A stretch of 48,306 nt of DNA from Bacteroidales bacterium (lineage in GTDB: Bacteria; Bacteroidota; Bacteroidia; Bacteroidales; FEN-979): NCBI GenBank assembly GCA_030681475.1, contig JAUXWT010000059.1, positions 1-48,306 on the forward strand, given 5' to 3'. The position numbers and the translations under genes are program-made. The first letter of the stretch is position 1. Each line of letters opens with the position of its first letter. The notes below the pieces were generated by a model, which saw nothing but the letters and a program-made list of their open reading frames with translations, ran no database searches and was not told the origin of the DNA. Shown piece by piece: positions 9,193 through 16,652 of this stretch.

Positions 9193-11280
9193 ATGAAAAA
9201 AGCGAAATTAATTTTATCCGGCTTGCTCTTACTGGCCATGATTTTTGCCGGCATTGATGTACAGTCTCAAGGCATCAATCTGGGGGTTACACGGACGGGG
9301 CTTAACCCAGGAGATACTATAATGGTACCGCTCAGATTAACTGGAACTGGAGTTGCAAGTGCGGCAGTCTTCTTTAATTATGATCAATCCGTTTTATCTC
9401 CTCAGGCTAATGTATATAGTCAAGCATATTTCCCATCAGGAGTTGGGGGCATATTCAGTGATTATAACCCTTATTATGGGACCAATATTTATTATTATGC
9501 CTTTTTCACTGGTAATGGTTCGGCAATTCCTCCAATGACGAACCGCCTCTTTGGATATTTCTGCTTTATTTACACCGGAGGCACCTCAGGGACAACGACC
9601 ATTCACTTAAGAAAATCACCTGATCCGTTTCCGGTTTGTGGTTTCTGGAATGTTGTTGGTACTGAAATAACCATCGCCACTTACTCCTCTGATATTTCAA
9701 TCAGTGGCTCGACAGGTATTTCTTCTACCGTGCTTTATTCCCTTCCTTCAGCTGGTACGATCGACTGGGATTATCCTGACAGCTGGTCCACCACGCCGGC
9801 AGGCCCTCCGGGAGATGTTCTCACCCCGGCGGCTTGCTTTAATGTTGTGATTCAGGGCGATGAAGTTCAGGTGAACGGAACTGCCATCGGAACAGCCAAA
9901 TGCAACAACGTGACCATCAATCCGGGAGGAAAATTAACCGTGAACGAGGATCTTCCGAACTTAATTGACGGCGAATTGGCCATCGGAGGTAATTTGATCA
10001 TCCAGGGAAATGCTGGGAGTACCGGATCATTTATTGATTTCGGACCCACAACAGTAGCTGGAACAACGACTATTCAGCGTGTAATGGATGGTAACTGGAT
10101 TCCTGGCAACACCTTGTATAAATCGCATTTGATCTCATCGCCGGTTGCCGGTCAATCCAATAATATTTTCGATGGCTCGCTGATGAACCGGTGGGATGAA
10201 CCTACGCAAAACTGGAATCCTTTGAGTCTTCCATATATTACCATGGGTGTTGGTGTCGGCTATGCCGTGTCACCGTTAAACCCGGGGATAACGGCTACTT
10301 TCAGCGGAGTTGTAAACACAGGCAATAAATCTGTTAATTTCACAAATACAGGCGCTGGCACGTTTACGGGATATAATCTTATCGGCAACCCTTATCCAAG
10401 CGCGATTAACTGGGATGCGAATTTCACAACGCCCGGAACACTTAATCCAACCGCATGGGTTTGGAATGATGCCGGTTCATACATTGCCATCCATAAGACC
10501 TCAAGCCCGGGTGCTATAGGGGCAGAGCAGGGATTCTTTGTCCAGGCAACCGGTGCAGGCACAATTACCTTCACCAATGCTGTGCGCGCACACAATCCTG
10601 TTTTCTACAAATCAACCGTCAGCGACCTGCTTACCCTTAAGGTTGAAGGAAACAATTACTGGGATCAAACCCAGGTTCACATCAATTCGTTGGCTTCTGC
10701 AGGATATGAAGCTGAATTTGATGCCGCAAAACTTATCGGAAGCACAGATGCACCTCAAATCTATTCAATGATCCCTGATCATCAGTTATCAATTAATACA
10801 CTTTCGGAGTTGAACGGGTCTTCGGTGATCCAATTTGGTTTTCAACCAGGTTCAGTGAACAACTTCACGATCACAGCATCTGGCATTGAATCATTTACAC
10901 CCAGTACTGAATTCTATCTTGAAGACTTGATTGCCAACAAGATCCAGAACCTGAAAGTAAATCCGGTTTATACTTTTTCAGCGGCTCCTGGCCAGGACAA
11001 ACATCGTTTCAACATGCATTTTTCACCAGTTGGAATCCAGGATGCTAAAGCAGCTACCGGTATCAAAATCTATTCTTCCGGGAAGACGATTTATGTAAAT
11101 ATACAATCAGAGATGAAAGGCTCGATTGTAGTTTACAACTTGCTTGGTATTGAAATTGCCAGAAAAGATATTCAATCCCTCTCCATGAATAAAATCAATT
11201 TGGATGTACCCACGGGCTTTTATCTTGTTAAAGTTGACGGAGATTCCAACACATCAACAGGGAAGGTATTTATCAAGTAA
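9193..11280 (+). CDS. Secreted protein with N-terminal cohesin-like domain and T9SS C-terminal domain
   Basis: 695 residues. A signal peptide (about 1-26) is followed by a divergent cohesin-like domain (about 28-165, starting with GDTIMVPLRLTGTGVASAAVFFNYD). A long beta-rich region follows (about 180-600) of the kind common in T9SS cargo, with short motifs such as NNVTINPGGKLTV and GYNLIGNPYPSAINWD that recur in Bacteroidetes outer-surface proteins. The last 75 residues are a sorting domain (YSSGKTIYVNIQ, VVYNLLGIEIA, GFYLVKV). No enzyme motif was recognised. It sits 34 bases after the scaffoldin-like gene and is probably part of the same transcript. Confidence 0.75.
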   Translation: MKKAKLILSGLLLLAMIFAGIDVQSQGINLGVTRTGLNPGDTIMVPLRLTGTGVASAAVFFNYDQSVLSPQANVYSQAYFPSGVGGIFSDYNPYYGTNIYYYAFFTGNGSAIPPMTNRLFGYFCFIYTGGTSGTTTIHLRKSPDPFPVCGFWNVVGTEITIATYSSDISISGSTGISSTVLYSLPSAGTIDWDYPDSWSTTPAGPPGDVLTPAACFNVVIQGDEVQVNGTAIGTAKCNNVTINPGGKLTVNEDLPNLIDGELAIGGNLIIQGNAGSTGSFIDFGPTTVAGTTTIQRVMDGNWIPGNTLYKSHLISSPVAGQSNNIFDGSLMNRWDEPTQNWNPLSLPYITMGVGVGYAVSPLNPGITATFSGVVNTGNKSVNFTNTGAGTFTGYNLIGNPYPSAINWDANFTTPGTLNPTAWVWNDAGSYIAIHKTSSPGAIGAEQGFFVQATGAGTITFTNAVRAHNPVFYKSTVSDLLTLKVEGNNYWDQTQVHINSLASAGYEAEFDAAKLIGSTDAPQIYSMIPDHQLSINTLSELNGSSVIQFGFQPGSVNNFTITASGIESFTPSTEFYLEDLIANKIQNLKVNPVYTFSAAPGQDKHRFNMHFSPVGIQDAKAATGIKIYSSGKTIYVNIQSEMKGSIVVYNLLGIEIARKDIQSLSMNKINLDVPTGFYLVKVDGDSNTSTGKVFIK

Positions 11281-11334
11281 TTTTCCGATAAGTTCGGGTT
11301 AGTTAAAACATTTGAAAATTAAAAAACAACATAT

Positions 11335-11586
11335 ATGAAAAAGATCAAATTGGTTCTTATTCTACTTGCCATCTGCGCTGTACCACTGATTTCTTTATCC
11401 GATCCTCCTGGCCCTCCGGGTAGCGGTACTGCAGGCAGTGAACAAGGAGGCGGACAAACACCTGTTGGCGCCCCCATTGATGGCGGTTTGGGTATCCTGC
11501 TGGCGCTTGGCCTGGGATATGGCGGAAAAAAACTGTACAATGCACATAAAGCGAAGCATGTATCTATTGCTGAGCCTGAAAATTAA
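11335..11586 (+). CDS. Small protein with PID-type C-terminal sorting signal (PID-CTERM-like)
   Basis: 83 residues. A signal peptide (1 to about 22) is followed by a very short Gly/Pro-rich stretch (PPGPPGSG, then GGGQT). After this comes PxGAPIDGG, a hydrophobic segment (GLGILLALGLGYGG) and a basic tail (KKLYNAHKAKH). This matches the three-part sorting signal (short motif, membrane segment, basic residues) of exosortase or archaeosortase-type systems; in Bacteroidetes I recall this class being called PID-CTERM. Almost nothing lies between the two signals, as in many members of that class. No sortase-like gene is in the window. Opposite-strand frames over this region are shadows. Confidence 0.65.
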   Translation: MKKIKLVLILLAICAVPLISLSDPPGPPGSGTAGSEQGGGQTPVGAPIDGGLGILLALGLGYGGKKLYNAHKAKHVSIAEPEN

Positions 11587-11653
11587 ACCATCTCCGCAGC
11601 AAATACTGAAACATGCTTTTAATACCTGATGGTAATTAATTAGCTTTTTTTTC

Positions 11654-11700
11654 ACACATATTGACCTTATTGTATTTGATACAATAGGGTCAATATGTGT
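11654..11700. other. Long perfect hairpin between the PID-type gene and the PepSY-like gene
   Basis: Two 21-base arms (11654-11674 and 11680-11700) pair over their full length with one T-G wobble and a 5-base loop. There is no T run after the stem on either strand; a T run lies before it on the + strand. It is therefore not a textbook terminator. It could stabilise or end the upstream mRNA or be a small palindromic repeat. Confidence 0.75.
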
Positions 11701-11748
11701 AAGGCCGGTGAGATGTATTACATTACTAATCTTTAATCAACAACAATT

Positions 11749-12183
11749 ATGAGAAATTTCATTTTTATTTTTGCTTTTAGCCTTATTGGAAGTTTTGGTT
11801 TTTCGCAGGAATTGCAGCCTAATCAGGTACCTCAAAATATAAAAGACAGGCTGCAGGCCAAGTTTCCGCAAACAATTGAAATCCCCGTAGCCTGGTCAAA
11901 GGAAAAGGGGAATTACAAGGCCAGCATTACCATCATGGATTCACCTGCATTTATGGTCCTTGATTCACTTGGACGTACTGTCAGGATCGAACGGAAAATA
12001 CATGAGACCTATTTACCAAAAAAGGCAAAGGACAAATTGAAAGCGCTTGATCCGAACTATCAGGTTGTCAGCGTTATGCAGATCACTGATGGGAAGGAGA
12101 AAGTAACCTATAAAACCGTTGCCAAGATAAGCACCAACTTTACTTTTAACAGTGATGGCAATACAATAGCAGATACAAACTAA
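11749..12183 (+). CDS. Secreted PepSY-like domain protein
   Basis: 144 residues. A signal peptide (about 1-20, ending GFSQ) precedes two PepSY-like half-domains. Each has a 'VPQNIKDRLQAKFPQ / LPKKAKDKLKALDPN' helix followed by strands (WSKEKGNYKASI and KEKVTYKTVAKI), the typical pattern of the small periplasmic PepSY-like family abundant in Bacteroidetes. The biochemical role of the family is poorly defined; inhibitor or ligand-binding roles have been proposed. It is probably periplasmic. It ends 13 bases from the stop of the convergent gene on the other strand. Confidence 0.7.
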   Translation: MRNFIFIFAFSLIGSFGFSQELQPNQVPQNIKDRLQAKFPQTIEIPVAWSKEKGNYKASITIMDSPAFMVLDSLGRTVRIERKIHETYLPKKAKDKLKALDPNYQVVSVMQITDGKEKVTYKTVAKISTNFTFNSDGNTIADTN

Positions 12184-12196
12184 AGACCTAGGTTTT

Positions 12197-13978
12197 TCAT
12201 TGCTCAGGGCTGATCAGGTTCCCGGCGCCCCCGTGTTTTGTATATTCACGGGCAAACCAGGCCGCTGAATCAGCCTTTTTTGCGTCGAAATGGTAATAGT
12301 AAAACAGACTTCGATAGGCTTCGGTCAGGTCAGGTTTTAACCGGATGGCACGATGCCACATGGATGCTGCGCGTTGCTTTTCCCCATTATTTACCAGGTA
12401 AATACCCAGATTATAAGCAGCAACTCCATTAGAGGGATCGTTGATCAAGGCCTCCTCAACTCGCGTAATCGCCTTTGAATACGATCCTTTCTGGAAAAAA
12501 TCACTGCTTGACTCAATACAAAGCGCAATGAAATTAGCCCTGGCTTCTGTACTTCCATAGCCTTGTTTGAATGCTTCAGTAAAATATTCATATGCGCGTT
12601 CCAGGTTCTTTTTCTCAAGAAAGGCAACCATCCCAAGGTGGTACTTAAACTCCGGATATGATTTAAGACTGTCGGCTGTTAACAGATATTTCTCGAAACG
12701 GGCATAGTCCTTCTGCTTGAAATAATACCTGCCCATATAATAATGGAACCATGCTTTATCTGGAGCATACTGTATGGCGGAACCCCAGTAACTCACTGCA
12801 TTCCTGTATTTTTTCTGCTGAACAACAGAAGTAAAACACAAAATCAAGAACAAAATCCCAAGGAAGATGCTATTGGATTTAACTTTCAGATCAACCCAAC
12901 GTTCAGGACATACTGAAAGCAGCATGATCAGGAATCCAACATATGGCAGGTAGGTGCGGTGAAGGAGATATTCAAAGCTATCATTGGCAGATACAAGCCT
13001 TACAAACATATTGGGCATACAAAAACCAACAAACCAAGCAGTTCCAAACAGGATGACAGGTAACATTTTCCTTGGTTTCATTCGGATTATAAAGTAAGTT
13101 ATTATGCCCATGATCAATACACCTGAAAAAGTGTACCCTATCGAAAATACAGGTGTGACGGGCAACATAAATGGGAAAAAGAACCGGGATACCGCCTCAG
13201 GGAGAAATGAGAAGTTACGACCCACGGCAACTACCCCTTGCTGACTATCATCATGTTGACCGATCGTGATCGAGCGGAGGTAATACCATAAAAACAGGAC
13301 CAATAACCATGATCCATACAAGGTTAACATTTTGCGGTTGACCAATTTTTCTTTCTTTATAAGAAGCCAAAAAAATAACAGGACCGGGATAAAGACAGCT
13401 GACTCCTTCGAGAAAATAGCGCCGGCAAAACACAATACATGAAGAACATGGTATTTGACCTTGTTTTCATTTAAATATTTGATAAATAAGGCAAAAGTCA
13501 TTATTACAAATAGTGTGACCAAAAGGTCGCCACGGGCAGGAATCCATAGTATCGCATGTCCGATCATGGGGTGAACTGAAAAGATCAGTGTCCCGGTTAA
13601 GGCTTTGGGTTTGCTGAATTCCATCAGCGACAACAACCAAAAAAGGCTGAGACAGGTAAGCAGATGATAGATCAGGTTACTCAGATGATACATCATTGGG
13701 AACTTCCCTCCTATTGCCGCATCTGCCATGAAAGATACGTTCATGAGGGGGCGATAGTAAGGACTCAGGTTGGCAAAGAAAGCATCGGTGCGGAAAGCAC
13801 GGCCAATATTTGAAAGATCGCTGATTTTCTCATAATTGTCAAGGATAAGGATATCATCATCAAAATAAACGAAACCAAGACGGAGGGCTGAAAGATATAA
13901 TACCAACGGTATAACAACGACGAGCAGGGCTGAATACCTGTATATTTTCAACTCTCCCGTAAGCAGTTTTTTCTTCAA
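12197..13978 (-). CDS. GT-C-type integral membrane protein with C-terminal TPR repeats (TMTC/PMT-like)
   Basis: About 593 residues from a TTG start at 13978. The N-terminal two thirds hold about ten hydrophobic segments and GT-C hallmarks: an acidic FDDD in the first periplasmic loop, YYRPL, HLSNLIYH, and a HPMIGHAILWIPARGD stretch matching the ESVAWISERKD segment of the divergent neighbour. TPR helices fill the last 190 residues. Family members transfer sugars from polyprenyl-phosphate donors; the acceptor here is unknown. The start was chosen because a -33/-7 promoter (14001-14032) lies just upstream. The longer frame beginning with ATG at 14062 would bury that promoter and overlap the divergent gene. 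Confidence 0.72.
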   Translation of the reverse strand: MKKKLLTGELKIYRYSALLVVVIPLVLYLSALRLGFVYFDDDILILDNYEKISDLSNIGRAFRTDAFFANLSPYYRPLMNVSFMADAAIGGKFPMMYHLSNLIYHLLTCLSLFWLLSLMEFSKPKALTGTLIFSVHPMIGHAILWIPARGDLLVTLFVIMTFALFIKYLNENKVKYHVLHVLCFAGAIFSKESAVFIPVLLFFWLLIKKEKLVNRKMLTLYGSWLLVLFLWYYLRSITIGQHDDSQQGVVAVGRNFSFLPEAVSRFFFPFMLPVTPVFSIGYTFSGVLIMGIITYFIIRMKPRKMLPVILFGTAWFVGFCMPNMFVRLVSANDSFEYLLHRTYLPYVGFLIMLLSVCPERWVDLKVKSNSIFLGILFLILCFTSVVQQKKYRNAVSYWGSAIQYAPDKAWFHYYMGRYYFKQKDYARFEKYLLTADSLKSYPEFKYHLGMVAFLEKKNLERAYEYFTEAFKQGYGSTEARANFIALCIESSSDFFQKGSYSKAITRVEEALINDPSNGVAAYNLGIYLVNNGEKQRAASMWHRAIRLKPDLTEAYRSLFYYYHFDAKKADSAAWFAREYTKHGGAGNLISPEQ

Positions 13979-14000
13979 GGTAATTAGGTTAAATGGCAGA

Positions 14001-14032
14001 TAAAGATAGAAATATTTATCAGTCGGGACAAA
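14001..14032 (-). promoter_or_regulatory. Predicted Bacteroidetes-type promoter for the minus-strand GT-C/TPR gene
   Basis: Reading on the minus strand: TTTG at 14032-14029, a 20-base spacer, then TATCTTTA at 14008-14001. This fits the -33 TTTG / -7 TAnnTTTG pattern with one mismatch at the last base. Transcription would start about 20 bases before the proposed TTG start. Confidence 0.5.
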
Positions 14033-14060
14033 ATTTGTAAATTCGCTACTTCTAATGACC

Positions 14061-16619
14061 ATGAAAACGAATAACCGGAATTTTACGATTTTTTCTCTTC
14101 CAGCTTTTTGGATGGCACTAATTGCCATTGCCACCTTTATTGCCTACTTACCTGCATTAAACGGAACCTTTACAAATTGGGACGACATGGTTTATGTCGA
14201 AGGGAACCCATACATTCAGACATTCTCAATAAAGAATCTAGTTGCCATCTTTTCTGAGAATTATATGGGGAATTACCACCCATTGACAATGTTGTCACTT
14301 TCATTTGATTATCAAATAAACAAGTTCGATCCTTTTGTATTCCACCTTACAAATATTCTCATCCATATCATCAATTCCATTCTTGTTCTCTTAGCGCTTA
14401 AACAGCTTACCCGGAAACTGGAACTTGCCGTAATTGCCGCTCTCCTGTTTGGTGTTCACGCACTGCATGTTGAGTCGGTTGCCTGGATTTCGGAACGGAA
14501 AGATGTGCTTTACACCTGTTTTTATCTTTTATCACTGTATAGTTATATTCGTTATATCCCGAAAAAAGATAAAAAATGGTTCGGGTTAAGTCTGTTGTTT
14601 TTCCTTCTTTCGTGTTTATCGAAAGGGCAAGCGGTAACGCTGGCAGTTACCCTTTTTCTGGTTGATGTTTTTATGGGCAGGAAATGGACTGAGTTGAAAA
14701 TCCTGATTGAGAAGGTTCCTTTTCTCATTCTTGCGCTGATATTCGGAATTGTTGCCTTTCGCGCGCAGTCAGGCGCCGATGCCACCATTATGGCAAATTT
14801 CCCGATCCAGCAAAGGGTCGCATTTGCATCTTATGGATTGGTCATGTACATTCTTAAACTTGTTTATCCCTTCGCATTGTCGGCCTATTATCCCTACCCT
14901 ATCCTTGGCAATGTTGGCGATGTTCCTTTTATCTATTGGTTGTGCATTATTCCGGCCATTGCATTCATCATACTGCTTTTTCTTTCATGGAAGCGATCAA
15001 AACCTCTTTTTTTCGGGATCGGTTTCTTCCTTTTAAATATTATCCTTCTGTTGCAATTATTACCGGTTGGCCGTGCAATAATGGCCGATCGTTATGCATA
15101 TATCCCTTCCATCGGTTATTTTTTCCTGGTCGGATTTTATCTGACAGATAAAAAATACATCAAATCGGAGAAGGTTGTGTGGATTATTGTTGGTATCTAC
15201 ACTTTACTTTTAATGTTTCTGACCTTTCAACAGAGTAAGGTATGGCTTAATTCCGAAACTTTATGGAGCGACGCCATTGTAAAGAATCCCAGGGTTCCTG
15301 TTGCCTGGTACAACCGTGGGAACACCCGGATGGATTCGATGGATTATAAACGTGCGATTGCAGATTATACAGAATGTATAAATCTTGACGGTACTTTTTG
15401 GCGGGCATATATTAACAGAGGACATGCAAGAAGTATTGAGAAAGATTACATCGGTTCCATTGAAGATTTTGATGCAACGCTTCGATTCGATTCAACTGTG
15501 ACCAATGCCTATATAAACCGGGCTATGTCGCGCAAGATGTTAGGGGATTATGATAACGCGCTCAAGGATTATAATATTGCCGTCAGAAAGAAGCCGGATC
15601 AATTGGAACTATACACGAGCAGGGCTAATCTGAAAATGGAGATGAAAGACTATGATGGCTCCCTAAGCGATTTGGAGCAGGCCATTCAAATGAGCCCAAA
15701 ATATGCGCTGGCTTACACAAACCGCGCTGCCGTGTACAAGGCGCAAAACAATCTGACCAACGCACTGGCAGATTATAACACAGCCATTGAAATAGAACCA
15801 AAGAACAGTGAGTTTTATAACAATCGTGGGAATCTGAAGTTTCAACTTGGTGATCTTCAGGGAGCCATTGACGATTATTCTTACAGTATCAGCCTGAACC
15901 CTGAGGATTTTCTGGGATATAAAAACCGCGGTGCGGTTCAGTTTTCCCGAAAACAATATGCCGAAGCCTTGTCGGATCTTAATGAAGGAATCAGGCTGAA
16001 CCCGAAATCGGGCGACCTGTTTTATACCCGATCGATGGTTAAAAAGGCGATGGATGATCACATCGGTTCCAAAGCCGATTACCAGCAAGCTACTGAACTT
16101 GATCCAAAATATGCTTCAGAAGGATACATGAAAAATATCGGCATTTCCAACAAGGAATTGCCAGGGCTTCAGCCCGAACAGTTAAATAATCAGGCGTTGT
16201 TACTGGAATCGTCGGGTCAGCTGCAGGAAGCCATCGTACTCTATAAAAAAGCGCTTGATATGAAGCCTGACTTTCCTGAAGCATGGTATAACCTGGGAAA
16301 TGTATATGGCAAGATCCGGCAGTTCAATGAAGCCATGAATTGCCTGAACAATGCGATAAAATACAAAAGCAACTATGCACAAGCATTATCGAGCCGGGGA
16401 ATCGCTTATGCCAGTATGGGAAAAACTGATCAGGCGATCATTGACCTCAGCGCCGCGATCAAGGGAGATCCGGAATATGCGATCGCTTACCTCAACCGGG
16501 GTTTAGTTTACCTCAATTCCGGAAAACGGGACCTGGCTTGTGCCGATCTGCAAAAGGCAGTAAAATTAGGACATACGCCGGCGTATGCCATCTATCAGAA
16601 GGAATGCCAGGGGAATTAG
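14061..16619 (+). CDS. GT-C-type integral membrane protein with long C-terminal TPR array (TMTC/PMT-like)
   Basis: 852 residues from ATG 14061; an ATG six bases earlier (14055) is equally possible. Residues about 15-400 contain around ten membrane segments with GT-C features: NWDDMVYVEGNPYI in the first loop, NYHPLT, VESVAWISERKDVLY, and a cytoplasmic KPLFFG-type turn. From about residue 413 to the end there are roughly a dozen TPR units (repeated AxYNRG and ALxDYNxAI motifs). It is a paralog of the divergent gene. Known TMTC and Pmt-like relatives are O-glycosyltransferases; donor and acceptor are unknown here. It is the first gene of the long + strand run to 29019. Confidence 0.78.
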   Translation: MKTNNRNFTIFSLPAFWMALIAIATFIAYLPALNGTFTNWDDMVYVEGNPYIQTFSIKNLVAIFSENYMGNYHPLTMLSLSFDYQINKFDPFVFHLTNILIHIINSILVLLALKQLTRKLELAVIAALLFGVHALHVESVAWISERKDVLYTCFYLLSLYSYIRYIPKKDKKWFGLSLLFFLLSCLSKGQAVTLAVTLFLVDVFMGRKWTELKILIEKVPFLILALIFGIVAFRAQSGADATIMANFPIQQRVAFASYGLVMYILKLVYPFALSAYYPYPILGNVGDVPFIYWLCIIPAIAFIILLFLSWKRSKPLFFGIGFFLLNIILLLQLLPVGRAIMADRYAYIPSIGYFFLVGFYLTDKKYIKSEKVVWIIVGIYTLLLMFLTFQQSKVWLNSETLWSDAIVKNPRVPVAWYNRGNTRMDSMDYKRAIADYTECINLDGTFWRAYINRGHARSIEKDYIGSIEDFDATLRFDSTVTNAYINRAMSRKMLGDYDNALKDYNIAVRKKPDQLELYTSRANLKMEMKDYDGSLSDLEQAIQMSPKYALAYTNRAAVYKAQNNLTNALADYNTAIEIEPKNSEFYNNRGNLKFQLGDLQGAIDDYSYSISLNPEDFLGYKNRGAVQFSRKQYAEALSDLNEGIRLNPKSGDLFYTRSMVKKAMDDHIGSKADYQQATELDPKYASEGYMKNIGISNKELPGLQPEQLNNQALLLESSGQLQEAIVLYKKALDMKPDFPEAWYNLGNVYGKIRQFNEAMNCLNNAIKYKSNYAQALSSRGIAYASMGKTDQAIIDLSAAIKGDPEYAIAYLNRGLVYLNSGKRDLACADLQKAVKLGHTPAYAIYQKECQGN

Positions 16620-16652
16620 ATGGTGAAATGATGAAAATTTGAGAGAAGTGAC

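Noticed and set aside
11319-11655. Three overlapping minus-strand frames over the small PID-type gene
   Set aside because: They are Pro/Arg-rich shadows of a Gly/Pro-rich gene; the + strand frame has both a signal peptide and a C-terminal sorting signal.
15663-16088. 141-residue open frame on the minus strand
   Set aside because: It lies antisense inside the TPR region of the + strand GT-C gene and shows no recognisable domain; it is a shadow of the repeats.
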